From assembly GCA_035934405.1 (NCBI GenBank), contig DASYXW010000035.1, positions 1 through 63,743 on the forward strand: 63,743 nt of DNA. The letters are read 5' to 3'. Positions 20,787 through 29,827 of this stretch are shown in pieces (position 1 is the stretch's first letter; each line of letters begins with the position of its first letter). Below the pieces are notes generated by a model. The model did not search any database. It saw only the letters and a list, made by a program, of their open reading frames with translations, and was not told the DNA's origin. Origin of the DNA: DASYXW01 sp035934405 (lineage in GTDB: Bacteria; Acidobacteriota; Terriglobia; UBA7540). The translations under genes and the position numbers were made by a program.

Positions 20787-22259
20787 ATGGACAAACGTTA
20801 TTGGATGAAGAGGGTCTTCGGTCTCCTTCTGCTGTGCGCGACCGCGGCGATCCCCTTACCCGCGCAGACGTTTGAAACGCTGCACAGCTTCGACAAGACA
20901 GATGGAGCATTCCCCTTGGCCGGACTCGTCCAAGCCACTAATGGGAACTTGTACGGGACAACCGCTGGAGGAGGCAGCAGCAGCACCTGCTCATTCGGTT
21001 GCGGGACGATTTTCAAAATCACCCCTGGCGGCACGGTCACGACCCTTTACAGTTTTTGCTCGGTGAGCAGTTGCGCAGATGGCCGCAACCCCGTGGCGCC
21101 CTTGGTCCAGGCGACCGATGGGAACTTTTACGGGACAACGGAGTTTGAAGGGGCGAACGACAACGGGACGGTCTTCAAAATCACTTCAAGTGGCACGCTG
21201 ACCACGCTGCACAGCTTTGACTCGACGGACGGGTCGCAGATCGTCGCCGGGCTGATCCAGGGCACCGATGGGAACTTCTACGGGACAACCGAGTTTGGCG
21301 GGGCCAACAACAGCAATGCCTGCTCGAACCTCGGCTGCGGGACGGTCTTCAAAATCACCCGTGGCGGCAAACTGACCACGCTCTATAACTTTTGCTCCCA
21401 AAGCGGCTGCGCGGACGGCACCGAACCTATGGCAGGGCTGGTGCAGGCAACCGACGGAAACTTTTACGGGACAACGGGAAATGGCGGCGCCAACAGCGGA
21501 GGAACGGTCTTCAAGCTCGCCCCAACCGGCGCGCTAGTGACGCTTTACTCCTTTTGTTCACAAAGCGGTTGCGCGGACGGCGGAGCCCCTGAGGGGTTGA
21601 TCCAGGCTACCGATGGGAACTTTTATGGGACAGCTCGCGGTGGCGGGAATGGCACTGGCGACGGTGCTGGGACAGTCTTCCAGATCACGCCAAGCGGGGC
21701 GCTCACGACGCTTTATCGCTTTTGTTCCCAAATCAATTGCGACGACGGCCAGTTCCCTGTTGCGGGCCTGATCCAGGCCACCGATGGGAACTTCTACGGT
21801 GCAACATCCTTGGGCGGGACCACGGGCGTGGGGACAGTCTTCAAAGTTACGATAGGTGGCACACTGACCACCCTTCACAGTTTCTGCCCTCAGCGTGGCT
21901 GCACGGACGGCCGATCACCGGTCGCCCTGGTTCAGGACACCGGTGGGAACTTCTACGGGACAACCGGCGGGGGCGGAGCCAACGGCGACGGCACGGTCTT
22001 CAGTCTGTCTGTGGGTCTCGGCCCGTTTGTGAAACCGCAGACGACCTCCGGCAAGGTCGGAGCATCCGTCAAGATTCTGGGGACCAATCTGACCGGCGCG
22101 ACCAGCGTCACCTTTAATGGCACCGCGGCTACCTTCACCGTGGTCTCACCCTCCTTAATCACAACCACCGTGCCGACGGGCGCGACCACCGGTACAGTCC
22201 AGGTGGTAACGCCCAGCGGCACGCTTTCGAGCAACGTGCCCTTCCGCGTGCTGCCGTAA
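20787..22259 (+). CDS. GloVer-type tandem-repeat secreted protein with C-terminal IPT/TIG domain
   Basis: A secreted 490-residue protein of the choice-of-anchor GloVer family. After a signal peptide (FGLLLLCATAAIPLPAQT) come seven repeats of 50-57 residues, each with TTLYSF or TTLHSF, AGLIQATDGNFYGTT, and G-TVFKITPSG. Several repeats carry paired cysteines (FCSQSGCADG), probably disulfides. A C-terminal IPT/TIG-like domain follows (GKVGASVKILGTNLTGATSV). The likely fold is a beta-propeller and the function is unknown, perhaps adhesion or surface anchoring. ATG 20787 has GAGGAGG six bases upstream. No sorting signal of PEP-CTERM type is seen. Confidence 0.9.
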   Translation: MDKRYWMKRVFGLLLLCATAAIPLPAQTFETLHSFDKTDGAFPLAGLVQATNGNLYGTTAGGGSSSTCSFGCGTIFKITPGGTVTTLYSFCSVSSCADGRNPVAPLVQATDGNFYGTTEFEGANDNGTVFKITSSGTLTTLHSFDSTDGSQIVAGLIQGTDGNFYGTTEFGGANNSNACSNLGCGTVFKITRGGKLTTLYNFCSQSGCADGTEPMAGLVQATDGNFYGTTGNGGANSGGTVFKLAPTGALVTLYSFCSQSGCADGGAPEGLIQATDGNFYGTARGGGNGTGDGAGTVFQITPSGALTTLYRFCSQINCDDGQFPVAGLIQATDGNFYGATSLGGTTGVGTVFKVTIGGTLTTLHSFCPQRGCTDGRSPVALVQDTGGNFYGTTGGGGANGDGTVFSLSVGLGPFVKPQTTSGKVGASVKILGTNLTGATSVTFNGTAATFTVVSPSLITTTVPTGATTGTVQVVTPSGTLSSNVPFRVLP

Positions 22260-22328
22260 GAGTTCGAGGAGTCGGAAGACAGAATATTTCTGATATTTCT
22301 GGCCCGCGGCTCCTGGCACAAATAGACC

Positions 22329-22357
22329 TTGACAAAAGTATCGAGTTGGTGTATGAA
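22329..22357 (+). promoter_or_regulatory. Candidate sigma-70-like promoter before a tandem duplication
   Basis: A perfect TTGACA at 22329-22334 is separated by 17 bases from TATGAA at 22352-22357, four of six matches to TATAAT. It points right into the duplicated region 22430-22762, which has no convincing gene. Confidence 0.4.
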
Positions 22358-22429
22358 TCCTAAGTTAGCCTAATGGAACGGCCCTCGCAGCTCGGCGTCC
22401 TCCCATCTAAACTCCGGACAGATCAAAAA

Positions 22430-22762
22430 ACGAAGCCAATCGAAGCCAATGGTCTTAAGGATCTTGGTATCAGCGAGATAGCAGGAAATCAGCGGGAACG
22501 AAGCCAATCTATCTATCCGTCATATTATCAGCGCGTTACAGCCATTTTACCCCCTGTTTTCGCGAAGTTAGTACCGATTACCATGGGCTGCCCCGATTGG
22601 CGCGAGCTGCCGCGAACGAAGCCAATCGAAGCCAATCGAATTAAGCAGCTTAGTATCATTGACATACAGGGAAACCGACCAGAACGAAGCCAATTGAGTT
22701 ACGCGGCTTGTTATCAGTCACTTACGGCTATTTTACCCCCCATTTTCGCCAAGTTAGGACCG
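22430..22762. repeat. Two diverged 147-bp direct repeats, 185-bp period
   Basis: Units run 22431-22577 and 22616-22762, starting with ACGAAGCCAATCGAAGCC and ending with AAGTTAGNACCG. They align without gaps but differ at about 30 percent of positions. The short motif GAAGCCAAT occurs six times in all. The region is AT-richer than its surroundings. The plus strand is open through it and repeats at the residue level (TKPIEANGLKDLGIS and TKPIEANRIKQLSII), but synonymous changes do not predominate, so coding is doubtful. Confidence 0.65.
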
Positions 22763-22885
22763 GTCGCTCTTGCAGCGGCCCCGATTCCCGCTCCACGCGG
22801 CCTGGGGCAGCGGAAGCCATGCGGCCCGCCGCGATTTCGAGGTCGGCGACAAGTCCGAACGGCAGACGCGAGTGATTGCTGGAAC

Positions 22886-23587
22886 CTAACGGTTCTCGCG
22901 GACAGGTCGATACCAGCGATCGAGGCGGCGCGGCTCGACCCCCATGGAATAGAGCGACTGGATGACGAACCAGCTCCACAGAGTTCGCAGGACGCCTTGG
23001 CGGCGCCAGCGTCGGCTGGAGACGGTGACCACGGAATGAAGGCACACCGTGCGGCCCGACCGCTCCAAACGGCGCACAAACTCGTAGTCATCCATGATGG
23101 GGATAGGGCGGAATCCGCCGAGGCGGTCGAAGACAGCGCGGCGAACGAAGATGGCGGAATCACCATAATAGATTCCGAAGGCGCGGCGGTGGCGGTTGAT
23201 CCAGGTGAAGAGACGGGCCCAGTCGGACTCCTCCTCGTATCGCAGATTGAAGTTTCCACCCACGATGTCTTCCCGTTCGAGCGCGGCACACAAAGCCTCG
23301 ATGGCGTCGCTGGCAAGGAGAGCGTCGGCGTACAGAAAAAGCAACGAGTCGCCGCGGGCAATTTCGGCACCGCGATTCAGTTGCAGCGCGCGAGGCCGCT
23401 CGGCGGAGAGCCAAAGCATCGGGCGGGGAAAAGTTGCCTGCCGGGTTTCCACCTGCTCGCGAGTCCGGTCGGTGCTACGCCCGTCGGCCACGATGACCTC
23501 GAAGTCGCCGCGGACGCGGCGCAGGCTGTCCAGGTTCGCGGCAAGAGCGATTTCTTCGTTGTAGGTGGGAATGATGATACTGACCAT
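22886..23587 (-). CDS. Family 2 glycosyltransferase, rSAM/selenodomain-associated type
   Basis: A 233-residue GT-A fold transferase. MVSIIIPTYNEEIALAANLD opens the Rossmann nucleotide site, FEVIVADGRSTDRT holds the first Asp, RALQLNRGAEIARGDSLLFL and YADALL the metal-binding segment, and GGFRPIPIMDDYEFVRRLER the acceptor-site ED motif. The C-terminus VSSRRWRRQGVLRTLWSW matches the group called TIGR04283. Its acceptor is unknown. The start is ATG 23587; upstream open frame sequence has no conservation and overlaps accA. It follows accA by 17 bp on the same strand, so it is probably the last gene of the dnaE-accA transcript. Confidence 0.85.
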   Translation of the reverse strand: MVSIIIPTYNEEIALAANLDSLRRVRGDFEVIVADGRSTDRTREQVETRQATFPRPMLWLSAERPRALQLNRGAEIARGDSLLFLYADALLASDAIEALCAALEREDIVGGNFNLRYEEESDWARLFTWINRHRRAFGIYYGDSAIFVRRAVFDRLGGFRPIPIMDDYEFVRRLERSGRTVCLHSVVTVSSRRWRRQGVLRTLWSWFVIQSLYSMGVEPRRLDRWYRPVRENR

Positions 23588-23604
23588 AGCCTGCCGGAAG
23601 GATA

Positions 23605-24498
23605 TCAGGCCGGGCTGTCGGTGACAAAAGTGGCAAGCTGTCGCAATCTGGCGTGACGGCGGCGAAGCAACTCCTCCGGCGCCAGCGCCTGCAGCTCCGC
23701 GAGCGCCGCCGCCAGAACGGGCCGCAGCAGGTTGGCGGCGTGCAGGGAGTCGGTGTGGGCCCCGCCGCGAGGCTCCGGCACCACCTCGTCCACCAGACCG
23801 AGCCCCAGCAGATGCTGCGCCGTCAGGCCCAGAATGCGCGCTGCCTCCTGCTTGTGGTCCCAATCGCGCCAGAGGATGGAGGAGCAGCTTTCGGGCGAGA
23901 TGACGGAGTAGATGGCGTTTTCGAGCATCAGCACCTCGTCGCCCACCGCGATCGCCAGCGCCCCGCCGCTACCGCCCTCGCCGTGGATTACCACCAGGAT
24001 GGGCACCCGCAGTTTGGGAATCTCCTTCAGGTTATGAGCGATGGCTTCGGCCTGTCCGCGTTCCTCGGCGCCGATGCCCGGGTAGGCTCCCGGCGTATCC
24101 ACGAGAGTGATAATCGGCACGTTGAACTTGGCCGCCAGCCGCATCAGCCGCAGCGCCTTGCGGTATCCCTCAGGATTTACCATGCCGAAGTTGCGATGCA
24201 GCTTTTGCTTGGTGTCCCGCCCCTTCTGCTGCCCGATGACCATGACGGGCTTGCCGTCGAAGCGCGCGAAGCCGCCGATCATCGCCGCGTCATCAGCAAA
24301 GCGCCGGTCGCCGTGCAGTTCGGCGAAATCGGTAAACAGTGCTTCGATGTAATCGAGCGTGTAGGGCCGCTGCGCGTGGCGTGCCAGCAGAACGCGCTCC
24401 CAGGCATCCTCAGTTGCGGCCGGTTTTGCAGCAGAGCGATTCATGGGGTCAAGCTTTCGCACGACGGTTTGTCGGGCCGCCTTGGGCATCATTTTCAC
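23605..24498 (-). CDS. accA: Acetyl-CoA carboxylase carboxyltransferase subunit alpha
   Basis: With AccD forms the carboxyltransferase that moves CO2 from carboxybiotin to acetyl-CoA, the first step of fatty-acid synthesis. The core is complete: ALFTDFAELHGDRRFADDAA, GFARFDGKPVMVIGQQKGRD, ITLVDTPGAYPGIGAEERGQ and the oxyanion glycine run HGEGGSGGALAIAVGDEVLM. At 297 residues it lacks part of the N-terminal helix of the E. coli protein (319). The GTG at 24498 overlaps the dnaE stop (GTGA); an ATG at 24492 or 24444 could also serve. It is translationally coupled to dnaE, as often seen. No accD is in the window. Confidence 0.95.
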   Translation of the reverse strand: MKMMPKAARQTVVRKLDPMNRSAAKPAATEDAWERVLLARHAQRPYTLDYIEALFTDFAELHGDRRFADDAAMIGGFARFDGKPVMVIGQQKGRDTKQKLHRNFGMVNPEGYRKALRLMRLAAKFNVPIITLVDTPGAYPGIGAEERGQAEAIAHNLKEIPKLRVPILVVIHGEGGSGGALAIAVGDEVLMLENAIYSVISPESCSSILWRDWDHKQEAARILGLTAQHLLGLGLVDEVVPEPRGGAHTDSLHAANLLRPVLAAALAELQALAPEELLRRRHARLRQLATFVTDSPA

Positions 24499-27400
24499 CG
24501 CACGACTGGTGTTGCATTCCCGGTTTCCATTTTCGACTTACTCTCCGCTACCGTCACCGCCTCCGCGCCGCAGAGCTCCCTCAGTTTCGCAAGCAATCCC
24601 CCGTCTGCCTTCACACCCGTGGGTCTTCGCGGACGCAATCTTACCTCGAAATCTCCCGGTTGCGTCAACTCCAGCAACACCGGCGAGTCGCCGGGATTCG
24701 CCGCGAGCAATTCTTCGAGCGCGCCCGGTAGAGTCTGCGCCATTTCTTGAAGGTTCAGGCGGATCACGAGCGGCGGCTTCGATCCGTTCACGGCCGCGTC
24801 GAGCGGCTGCGCCTCACTGACGACGACCTTAGGCTTTGCGTTTTCTTCCTTGCGAATCCGGCCTTTGATGAGCAACGCCGTATCGGGCTTCAACACGCCC
24901 TGAATCTGCGTCAAGGTTTGAGGAAACACCAGCAGTTCCGCCGTGCCCCGCAGGTCTTCGAGCACCCCCGCCGCCCACAGGTCGCCCTTCTTGCTCGGTT
25001 TAACGCGGATGCTGGTCAGGATTCCGGCGAGCGTCACCGGCGTATCGCTCTCCAGCTCGTCCAGCGACGCCGAGTCCTGCTGGGTGACTGCCGCGATGCG
25101 CGCGCGGTATTTTTCCAGCGGGTGGCCGGTGACGTAGAAGCCGAGCACTTCTTTCTCACCCGCCAGCCGTTCGGCTTCGGACCACGCCGGCGCGTCCGGC
25201 AACTCAAACTGCGTCAGGGTGACGGGCTCGGCTCCTGCTCCGGGTGAGCCAAAGAGCCCGGATTGCCCGGTGGCCACCTGACGCTGGCGCGCCTGGCCTA
25301 ATTCCATTGCCCGGTCGAGCGCGGCGATCATCTGCTCGCGCCGCGCGCCCAGCGAGTCCATCGCGCCGGCCTTGATGAGGCTCTCAATCACCCGCTTGTT
25401 GAGCAGGCGCAGGTCCACGTTCTCGCAGAACTGGAAGATGCTGTCGAAACGCCCCAGCCGCGCCCGCGCTTCGAGAACCGACTGGATGGCCGCGTCGCCC
25501 ACGTTCTTGATGGCGGTCAAGCCGAAGCGAATGCCCTTCCCCGCGGACGCCGCCGGCGTAAACGTGCGGTCGCTCGAATTGACGTCGGGCGGCAAAATCT
25601 CCAGTTGCATGTCGCGGCATTCGTTGAGGTAAAACGTCAGCTTGTCCTGGCTGCCAATTTGCGCCGTCAGCATCGCCGCCATGAACTCGACCGGGTAGTG
25701 GGTCTTGAGATAAGCGGTCTGGTAGGCGACGAGCGCGTAGGCCGCCGAGTGCGACTTGTTGAAACCGTATCCCGCGAACTGTTCGATCTGCTCATAGAGC
25801 TTGTGGGCTTTGGCGTCGGGAACCTTGTTCTTTTTCGCCCCTGCGAGGAACTTCTCCTTCATCGCCAGCATCTCTTCGGGCTTTTTCTTGCCGATGGCGC
25901 GCCGCAGCACGTCCGCCTCGCCCAGCGAAAACCCGGCGACGGTGGCGGCGATCTGCATCACCTGCTCCTGGTACACCATCACGCCGTAAGTCTCTTCCAG
26001 GATTTCCTGGAGTTGCGGCAGGTCATAGGTCACGCGCTTCTTCCCGGTTCGGCGGGCCACGTAGTCGTCAATCATCAGCATGGGACCGGGCCGGTAGAGC
26101 GCATTCAAGGCGGTGAGATCGGCGAGCCGGTTGGGTTTCACGCGGCGCAGGATGTCGGTCATGCCGCGGCTTTCAAACTGGAACACCGCCGCCGTCAGCC
26201 CTTTTCCCAGCATCTCGTAGGTCGCGGCGTCATCGAGCGGCAGCGCCATCAGATCGAGCTTTTCGCTGCGCGTCGCGAGAATCTGCCGGACGCAGTCGTC
26301 GAGAATGGTCAGCGTGGTCAGCCCCAGAAAATCCATCTTCAGCAGGCCAATGGCTTCGAGGTCATCCATCGCGAACTGCGTGGTGATTTCATCCTTGCTG
26401 CTCTTGTAGAGCGGCACGATTTCCTGCAGCGGCTGCGGCGAGATCACCACGCCAGCGGCGTGCGTGGAGGCGTGGCGCGACAGGCCCTCCAGACTCGACG
26501 CCACCTCCAGCAAATCCTTCACGCGCGGGTCGCGGTCGCGCCACTGCCGCAACTCCGGCGCCTGTTTCAGCGCCTCTTCAAGGGTGATGTTCAGTGTGTT
26601 GGGAACCAGTTTGGCGATGCGGTCAGCTTCGGCAAAGGGCATCTCGAGCGCGCGGGCGGCGTCGCGCACCACCGCCTTCGCGCCCATCGTCCCGAAGGTG
26701 ATAATCTGGCTCACGTTCTCGCGCCCGTATTTCTCCGTGACGTAGGAGATCACTTCACTGCGCCGCCGCACGCAGAAATCAATGTCAATGTCGGGAAAGC
26801 TGATGCGCTCCGGGTTGAGGAACCGCTCGAACAGCAGGCCGTATTCGAGCGGATCAATGTCGGTGATGTGCATCGAGTACGAAACCAGGCTGCCCGCCGC
26901 CGAACCGCGGCCGGGGCCGACCGGAATGCACCGGTCGCGGGCAAAGCGGATAAAGTCCCACACGATCAGGAAATAGCCCGCGAACTTCATCTCCTGCACC
27001 AGCGCGATCTCGCGTTCCAGCCGGTCTTCATAAGCCGCAAGCGGATGCTTCAGCCGGCCGTCGGCCGCCAGCCGTTCGAGCTGCAGGCGGCGCCGCGCAA
27101 AGCCTTCGCGCGCCACCCGCGCGAAAAAGCTATCCAAAGTCTCGCCCGCCGGAACCTCGAAATGCGGGAACACGTGCTGCTTCTTTTCCAAATGCAGATT
27201 GCAGCGCTCGGCGATTTCGAGCGTGCGCTCCACGGCCTCTGGCACTTCGCGGAACGCGGCCAGCATTTCCTCGGCCGACTTGAAGTAGAACTGGTCGGTG
27301 TCGAACCGCATCCGGTTCGGATCGCTCACCGTCTTGCCGGTCTGGATGCACATTAGGACTTCCTGGGCGCGCGCGTCCGCCTGATTCAGGTAGTGGCAGT

Positions 27401-28016
27401 CATTGGTGGCGACCAGCGGGATTCCCGTCTCCCGCGACATCCGCGCCAGTTGCGGATTCACCTCGCCGTCTTCCTTCAACCCCTGGTTCTGCACTTCGAG
27501 GTAGAAGTTCCCCTTGCCGAAAATATCGCGCAGGTCGTAGGCGGACTGCCGCGCGCGCTCATACTGGCCCTTCATCAATGCCGCAGTCACTTCCCCGTTC
27601 AAGCACGCCGAGAGCGCGATCAATCCCTCCGAGTGCTTCGCCAATAGATCCTTGTCAATCCGCGGCTTGTAGTAAAAGCCTTCGAGGTAAGCCGTCGAGG
27701 CCAGCTTCACCAGGTTGCGGTATCCCGTCTCGTTCTCGCACAACAGCACGAGGTGGTGGGGACGGTCGGAATCCGGTGCGCGGTCAAAACGATTGGTCGG
27801 AGCGACGTAGGCCTCGCAACCGATAATCGGCTTCACGTTGCGCTTCTGCGCCGCATCGAAGAAGCGGATGGCGCCGAAAAGATTTCCGTGATCGGTCAGC
27901 GCCACCGCCGGCATCTTCAGCGCCGCCGCCCGGTCCATCACCTTGGCAATGTCGCACGCGCCGTCGAGCAGGCTGTAGTCGGAATGAAGGTGAAGATGAA
28001 CGAAATTGGATGTCAT
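24495..28016 (-). CDS. dnaE: DNA polymerase III subunit alpha
   Basis: The replicative polymerase, 1173 residues, full length. The N-terminal PHP domain starts at FVHLHLHSDYSLLDGACD. The palm aspartates are in FPDIDIDFCVRRR, the GPGRGSAAGSLVSYSMHITD motif lies nearby, and the fingers and thumb follow. A helix-hairpin-helix (GYGFNKSHSAAYALVAYQTA) and an OB fold (TPVTLAGILTSIRVKPSKKG) come next, with a C-terminal tau-binding region. It belongs to the DnaE1 class. The ATG at 28016 gives MTSNFVHLHLHSDYSLL. The gene heads a probable operon with accA (overlap) and a glycosyltransferase. Confidence 0.98.
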   Translation of the reverse strand: MTSNFVHLHLHSDYSLLDGACDIAKVMDRAAALKMPAVALTDHGNLFGAIRFFDAAQKRNVKPIIGCEAYVAPTNRFDRAPDSDRPHHLVLLCENETGYRNLVKLASTAYLEGFYYKPRIDKDLLAKHSEGLIALSACLNGEVTAALMKGQYERARQSAYDLRDIFGKGNFYLEVQNQGLKEDGEVNPQLARMSRETGIPLVATNDCHYLNQADARAQEVLMCIQTGKTVSDPNRMRFDTDQFYFKSAEEMLAAFREVPEAVERTLEIAERCNLHLEKKQHVFPHFEVPAGETLDSFFARVAREGFARRRLQLERLAADGRLKHPLAAYEDRLEREIALVQEMKFAGYFLIVWDFIRFARDRCIPVGPGRGSAAGSLVSYSMHITDIDPLEYGLLFERFLNPERISFPDIDIDFCVRRRSEVISYVTEKYGRENVSQIITFGTMGAKAVVRDAARALEMPFAEADRIAKLVPNTLNITLEEALKQAPELRQWRDRDPRVKDLLEVASSLEGLSRHASTHAAGVVISPQPLQEIVPLYKSSKDEITTQFAMDDLEAIGLLKMDFLGLTTLTILDDCVRQILATRSEKLDLMALPLDDAATYEMLGKGLTAAVFQFESRGMTDILRRVKPNRLADLTALNALYRPGPMLMIDDYVARRTGKKRVTYDLPQLQEILEETYGVMVYQEQVMQIAATVAGFSLGEADVLRRAIGKKKPEEMLAMKEKFLAGAKKNKVPDAKAHKLYEQIEQFAGYGFNKSHSAAYALVAYQTAYLKTHYPVEFMAAMLTAQIGSQDKLTFYLNECRDMQLEILPPDVNSSDRTFTPAASAGKGIRFGLTAIKNVGDAAIQSVLEARARLGRFDSIFQFCENVDLRLLNKRVIESLIKAGAMDSLGARREQMIAALDRAMELGQARQRQVATGQSGLFGSPGAGAEPVTLTQFELPDAPAWSEAERLAGEKEVLGFYVTGHPLEKYRARIAAVTQQDSASLDELESDTPVTLAGILTSIRVKPSKKGDLWAAGVLEDLRGTAELLVFPQTLTQIQGVLKPDTALLIKGRIRKEENAKPKVVVSEAQPLDAAVNGSKPPLVIRLNLQEMAQTLPGALEELLAANPGDSPVLLELTQPGDFEVRLRPRRPTGVKADGGLLAKLRELCGAEAVTVAESKSKMETGNATPVVR

Positions 28017-28157
28017 CGAAGGATGATTCTACCAGAAAATACCAGGGATGGGAGCGCTGACCCGGACCGCCACGCCCCGAGCCAGCCGGGAGAGCCGGGC
28101 GCAGGGTGAAACCCGCCGCAGTGTGTGATAGGATGCCACGCATCAGCAGGAGAAAGG

Positions 28158-29621
28158 ATGCCGCCGATGAACTCGAGAGCCCAATACGTGATCTGCACGA
28201 TGTTACCTGCCATCTTCCTATGTAGCTCCAGCGGAGTTCCCGCGCAGGACCAGCGCGCGCCCATCCAGCCGCCCGCCGCGACGCGGGCGATTCCGCTCAC
28301 CGTCCCGGCTGGGGTGCCGCTTCACATTGCGCTCGATAAGACGGTGCCGGTGAAGAAGGCCGGCGTGCCGGTCACCGGGCACGTTCTCGAACCGGTCTAC
28401 GTCTTCGATCATCTCGTGATTCCCGCCGGCAGCCAGGTGCTGGGGCGTGTGGCGAAAGTGGAAAACGCTTCGCGCAAGCGGCGGGCGCTGGCCATCGCCA
28501 ACGGCAATTTCAGCCCTCTCCGCACCGCTCATCTGGACTTCGATACTCTCGTGCTCAAAGACGGCACGCGCATCCCGCTGCAGACGCACGTTTCGGCGGG
28601 CACGCCCCAGCTCGTGCACCTCACGGCCGGCGGCGAGGACAAGAAGAAAAAGGGCCGCGTGGGCGCCGCGGTCGAGCAGGCTCGCGCCGAGGTGAAGGCG
28701 CGGGAGGAGGAGGCGAAGCGCCAGGTGAAAGAGGCGGAGGCTCCGGGCAAAATGCAGCGTTTGAAGGCGGCGCTCATCGCCGAACTTCCCTACCACCGGC
28801 CCCAGCTCGTCGCCGGCACCCACTTCACCGCAGAACTCAAAGCCCCGCTCCAGCTCGGCCGCGAGGAGTGCTTGCCCCAGGAACTTGGACGCCTGGGGAC
28901 GGAGATCCCGCCCGGGAGCACGGTCCACGTGCGGCTGCTCACGCCCCTCAGTTCGGCCACCGACCATAAAGGCTTAGCCGTTCAAGCCGTGGTCTCCGAG
29001 CCCGTCTTCTCCTCGGACCATCAATTGATCCTTCCCGAGGGCGCTCACTTGGAAGGCTCCGTAACCGAGGCTTTGCCGGCGCGCCGGCTGGGCCGCAACG
29101 GGCAGCTTCGCTTTGTCTTTCATAAGATTGATGTGGGCCCCGGCGCGCCCCCAGCGCCCCGGAAGGTGGAAGCGAGCCTGCAAGGCGTGGACGCCCCTTC
29201 CAGCGACCACATGAAGCTCGATTCCGAAGGTGGCGCTCACGCCGTGACTTCCAAGACAAAATACATTGCGCCCGCCATTGACGTGGTACTGGCAATCGGA
29301 TCTCTCGACGGCCTCGATCCGCACAATCGGGACCGCATCCAGGACGGGTTGGGGCCGCAAGGCCCGGACGTGGCCGGAGGAGCCGTCAGAGGCGGAGTCG
29401 GCCTCGGACTCGTCGGCACGGTGATTGGTCTCGTCGCGCATTACCGGCCGGTCAGCGCCGCTTTTGCGTTCTACGGCGCGGGCTGGTCGGTCTACACGCA
29501 CGTGGTGGCGCGCGGGAACGACGTCATTTTTCCCAAGAACACACCCATGGAGATTCGCTTCGGAACCCACCAGAGTCCGGCGGCGCCGGCCAAAGCGAGG
29601 CTCGTCGCCAAGCCGGCATGA
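28158..29621 (+). CDS. Secreted protein with two TrbI/VirB10-like segments
   Basis: A 487-residue exported protein of unknown role. A signal peptide (VICTMLPAIFLCSSSGVPAQ) is followed by two related beta-rich segments: VPLHIALDKTVPVKKAGVPV with LVIPAGSQVLGRVAKVENAS, and later STVHVRLLTPLSSATDHKGL with LILPEGAHLEGSVTEALPAR. The V-PAG-x-hydrophobic-GRV pattern resembles the TrbI/VirB10 beta-barrel fold. A Lys/Glu-rich coiled-coil (EVKAREEEAKRQVKEAEAPG) separates them, and a glycine-rich hydrophobic segment (AGGAVRGGVGLGLVGTVIGL) lies near the C-terminus. The start at 28158 has GGAGAAAGG directly upstream. It stands alone and divergent from dnaE; no conjugation genes are nearby. Confidence 0.65.
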   Translation: MPPMNSRAQYVICTMLPAIFLCSSSGVPAQDQRAPIQPPAATRAIPLTVPAGVPLHIALDKTVPVKKAGVPVTGHVLEPVYVFDHLVIPAGSQVLGRVAKVENASRKRRALAIANGNFSPLRTAHLDFDTLVLKDGTRIPLQTHVSAGTPQLVHLTAGGEDKKKKGRVGAAVEQARAEVKAREEEAKRQVKEAEAPGKMQRLKAALIAELPYHRPQLVAGTHFTAELKAPLQLGREECLPQELGRLGTEIPPGSTVHVRLLTPLSSATDHKGLAVQAVVSEPVFSSDHQLILPEGAHLEGSVTEALPARRLGRNGQLRFVFHKIDVGPGAPPAPRKVEASLQGVDAPSSDHMKLDSEGGAHAVTSKTKYIAPAIDVVLAIGSLDGLDPHNRDRIQDGLGPQGPDVAGGAVRGGVGLGLVGTVIGLVAHYRPVSAAFAFYGAGWSVYTHVVARGNDVIFPKNTPMEIRFGTHQSPAAPAKARLVAKPA

Positions 29622-29725
29622 TCGCGCTTGAAGAAGACACCCGCGCGGCTCGACTGGGTCCGCACACGTCACGCGATGCAGCGCGACGCGCGCTCGTCAT
29701 CATGATCTTCCCTCCCTTTGCGATC

Positions 29726-29745
29726 ATTCCCGCCAAAGCGGGAAT
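29726..29745. repeat. Short palindrome ATTCCCGC-CAAA-GCGGGAAT
   Basis: An 8-bp perfect stem with four-base loop in the spacer after the secreted protein gene and before the CocE gene. The ATTCCCGC...GCGGGAAT core is a type of REP-like palindrome found between genes in many bacteria. No U-run follows, so it is not a clear terminator. Confidence 0.5.
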
Positions 29746-29827
29746 CCACTCCAGCTTGTCGATTGAACGCCGTGGCGCGCTGTGATAGCGTCACGCTTTC
29801 GAGTTCGAATTGACAAGGAGCCACGGA

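Noticed and set aside
22373..23656. 427-codon frame covering the tandem duplication and the glycosyltransferase region
   Set aside because: Beyond 22880 it is antisense to the glycosyltransferase. Only the repeated part is of interest and that is reported as a repeat, not as a gene.
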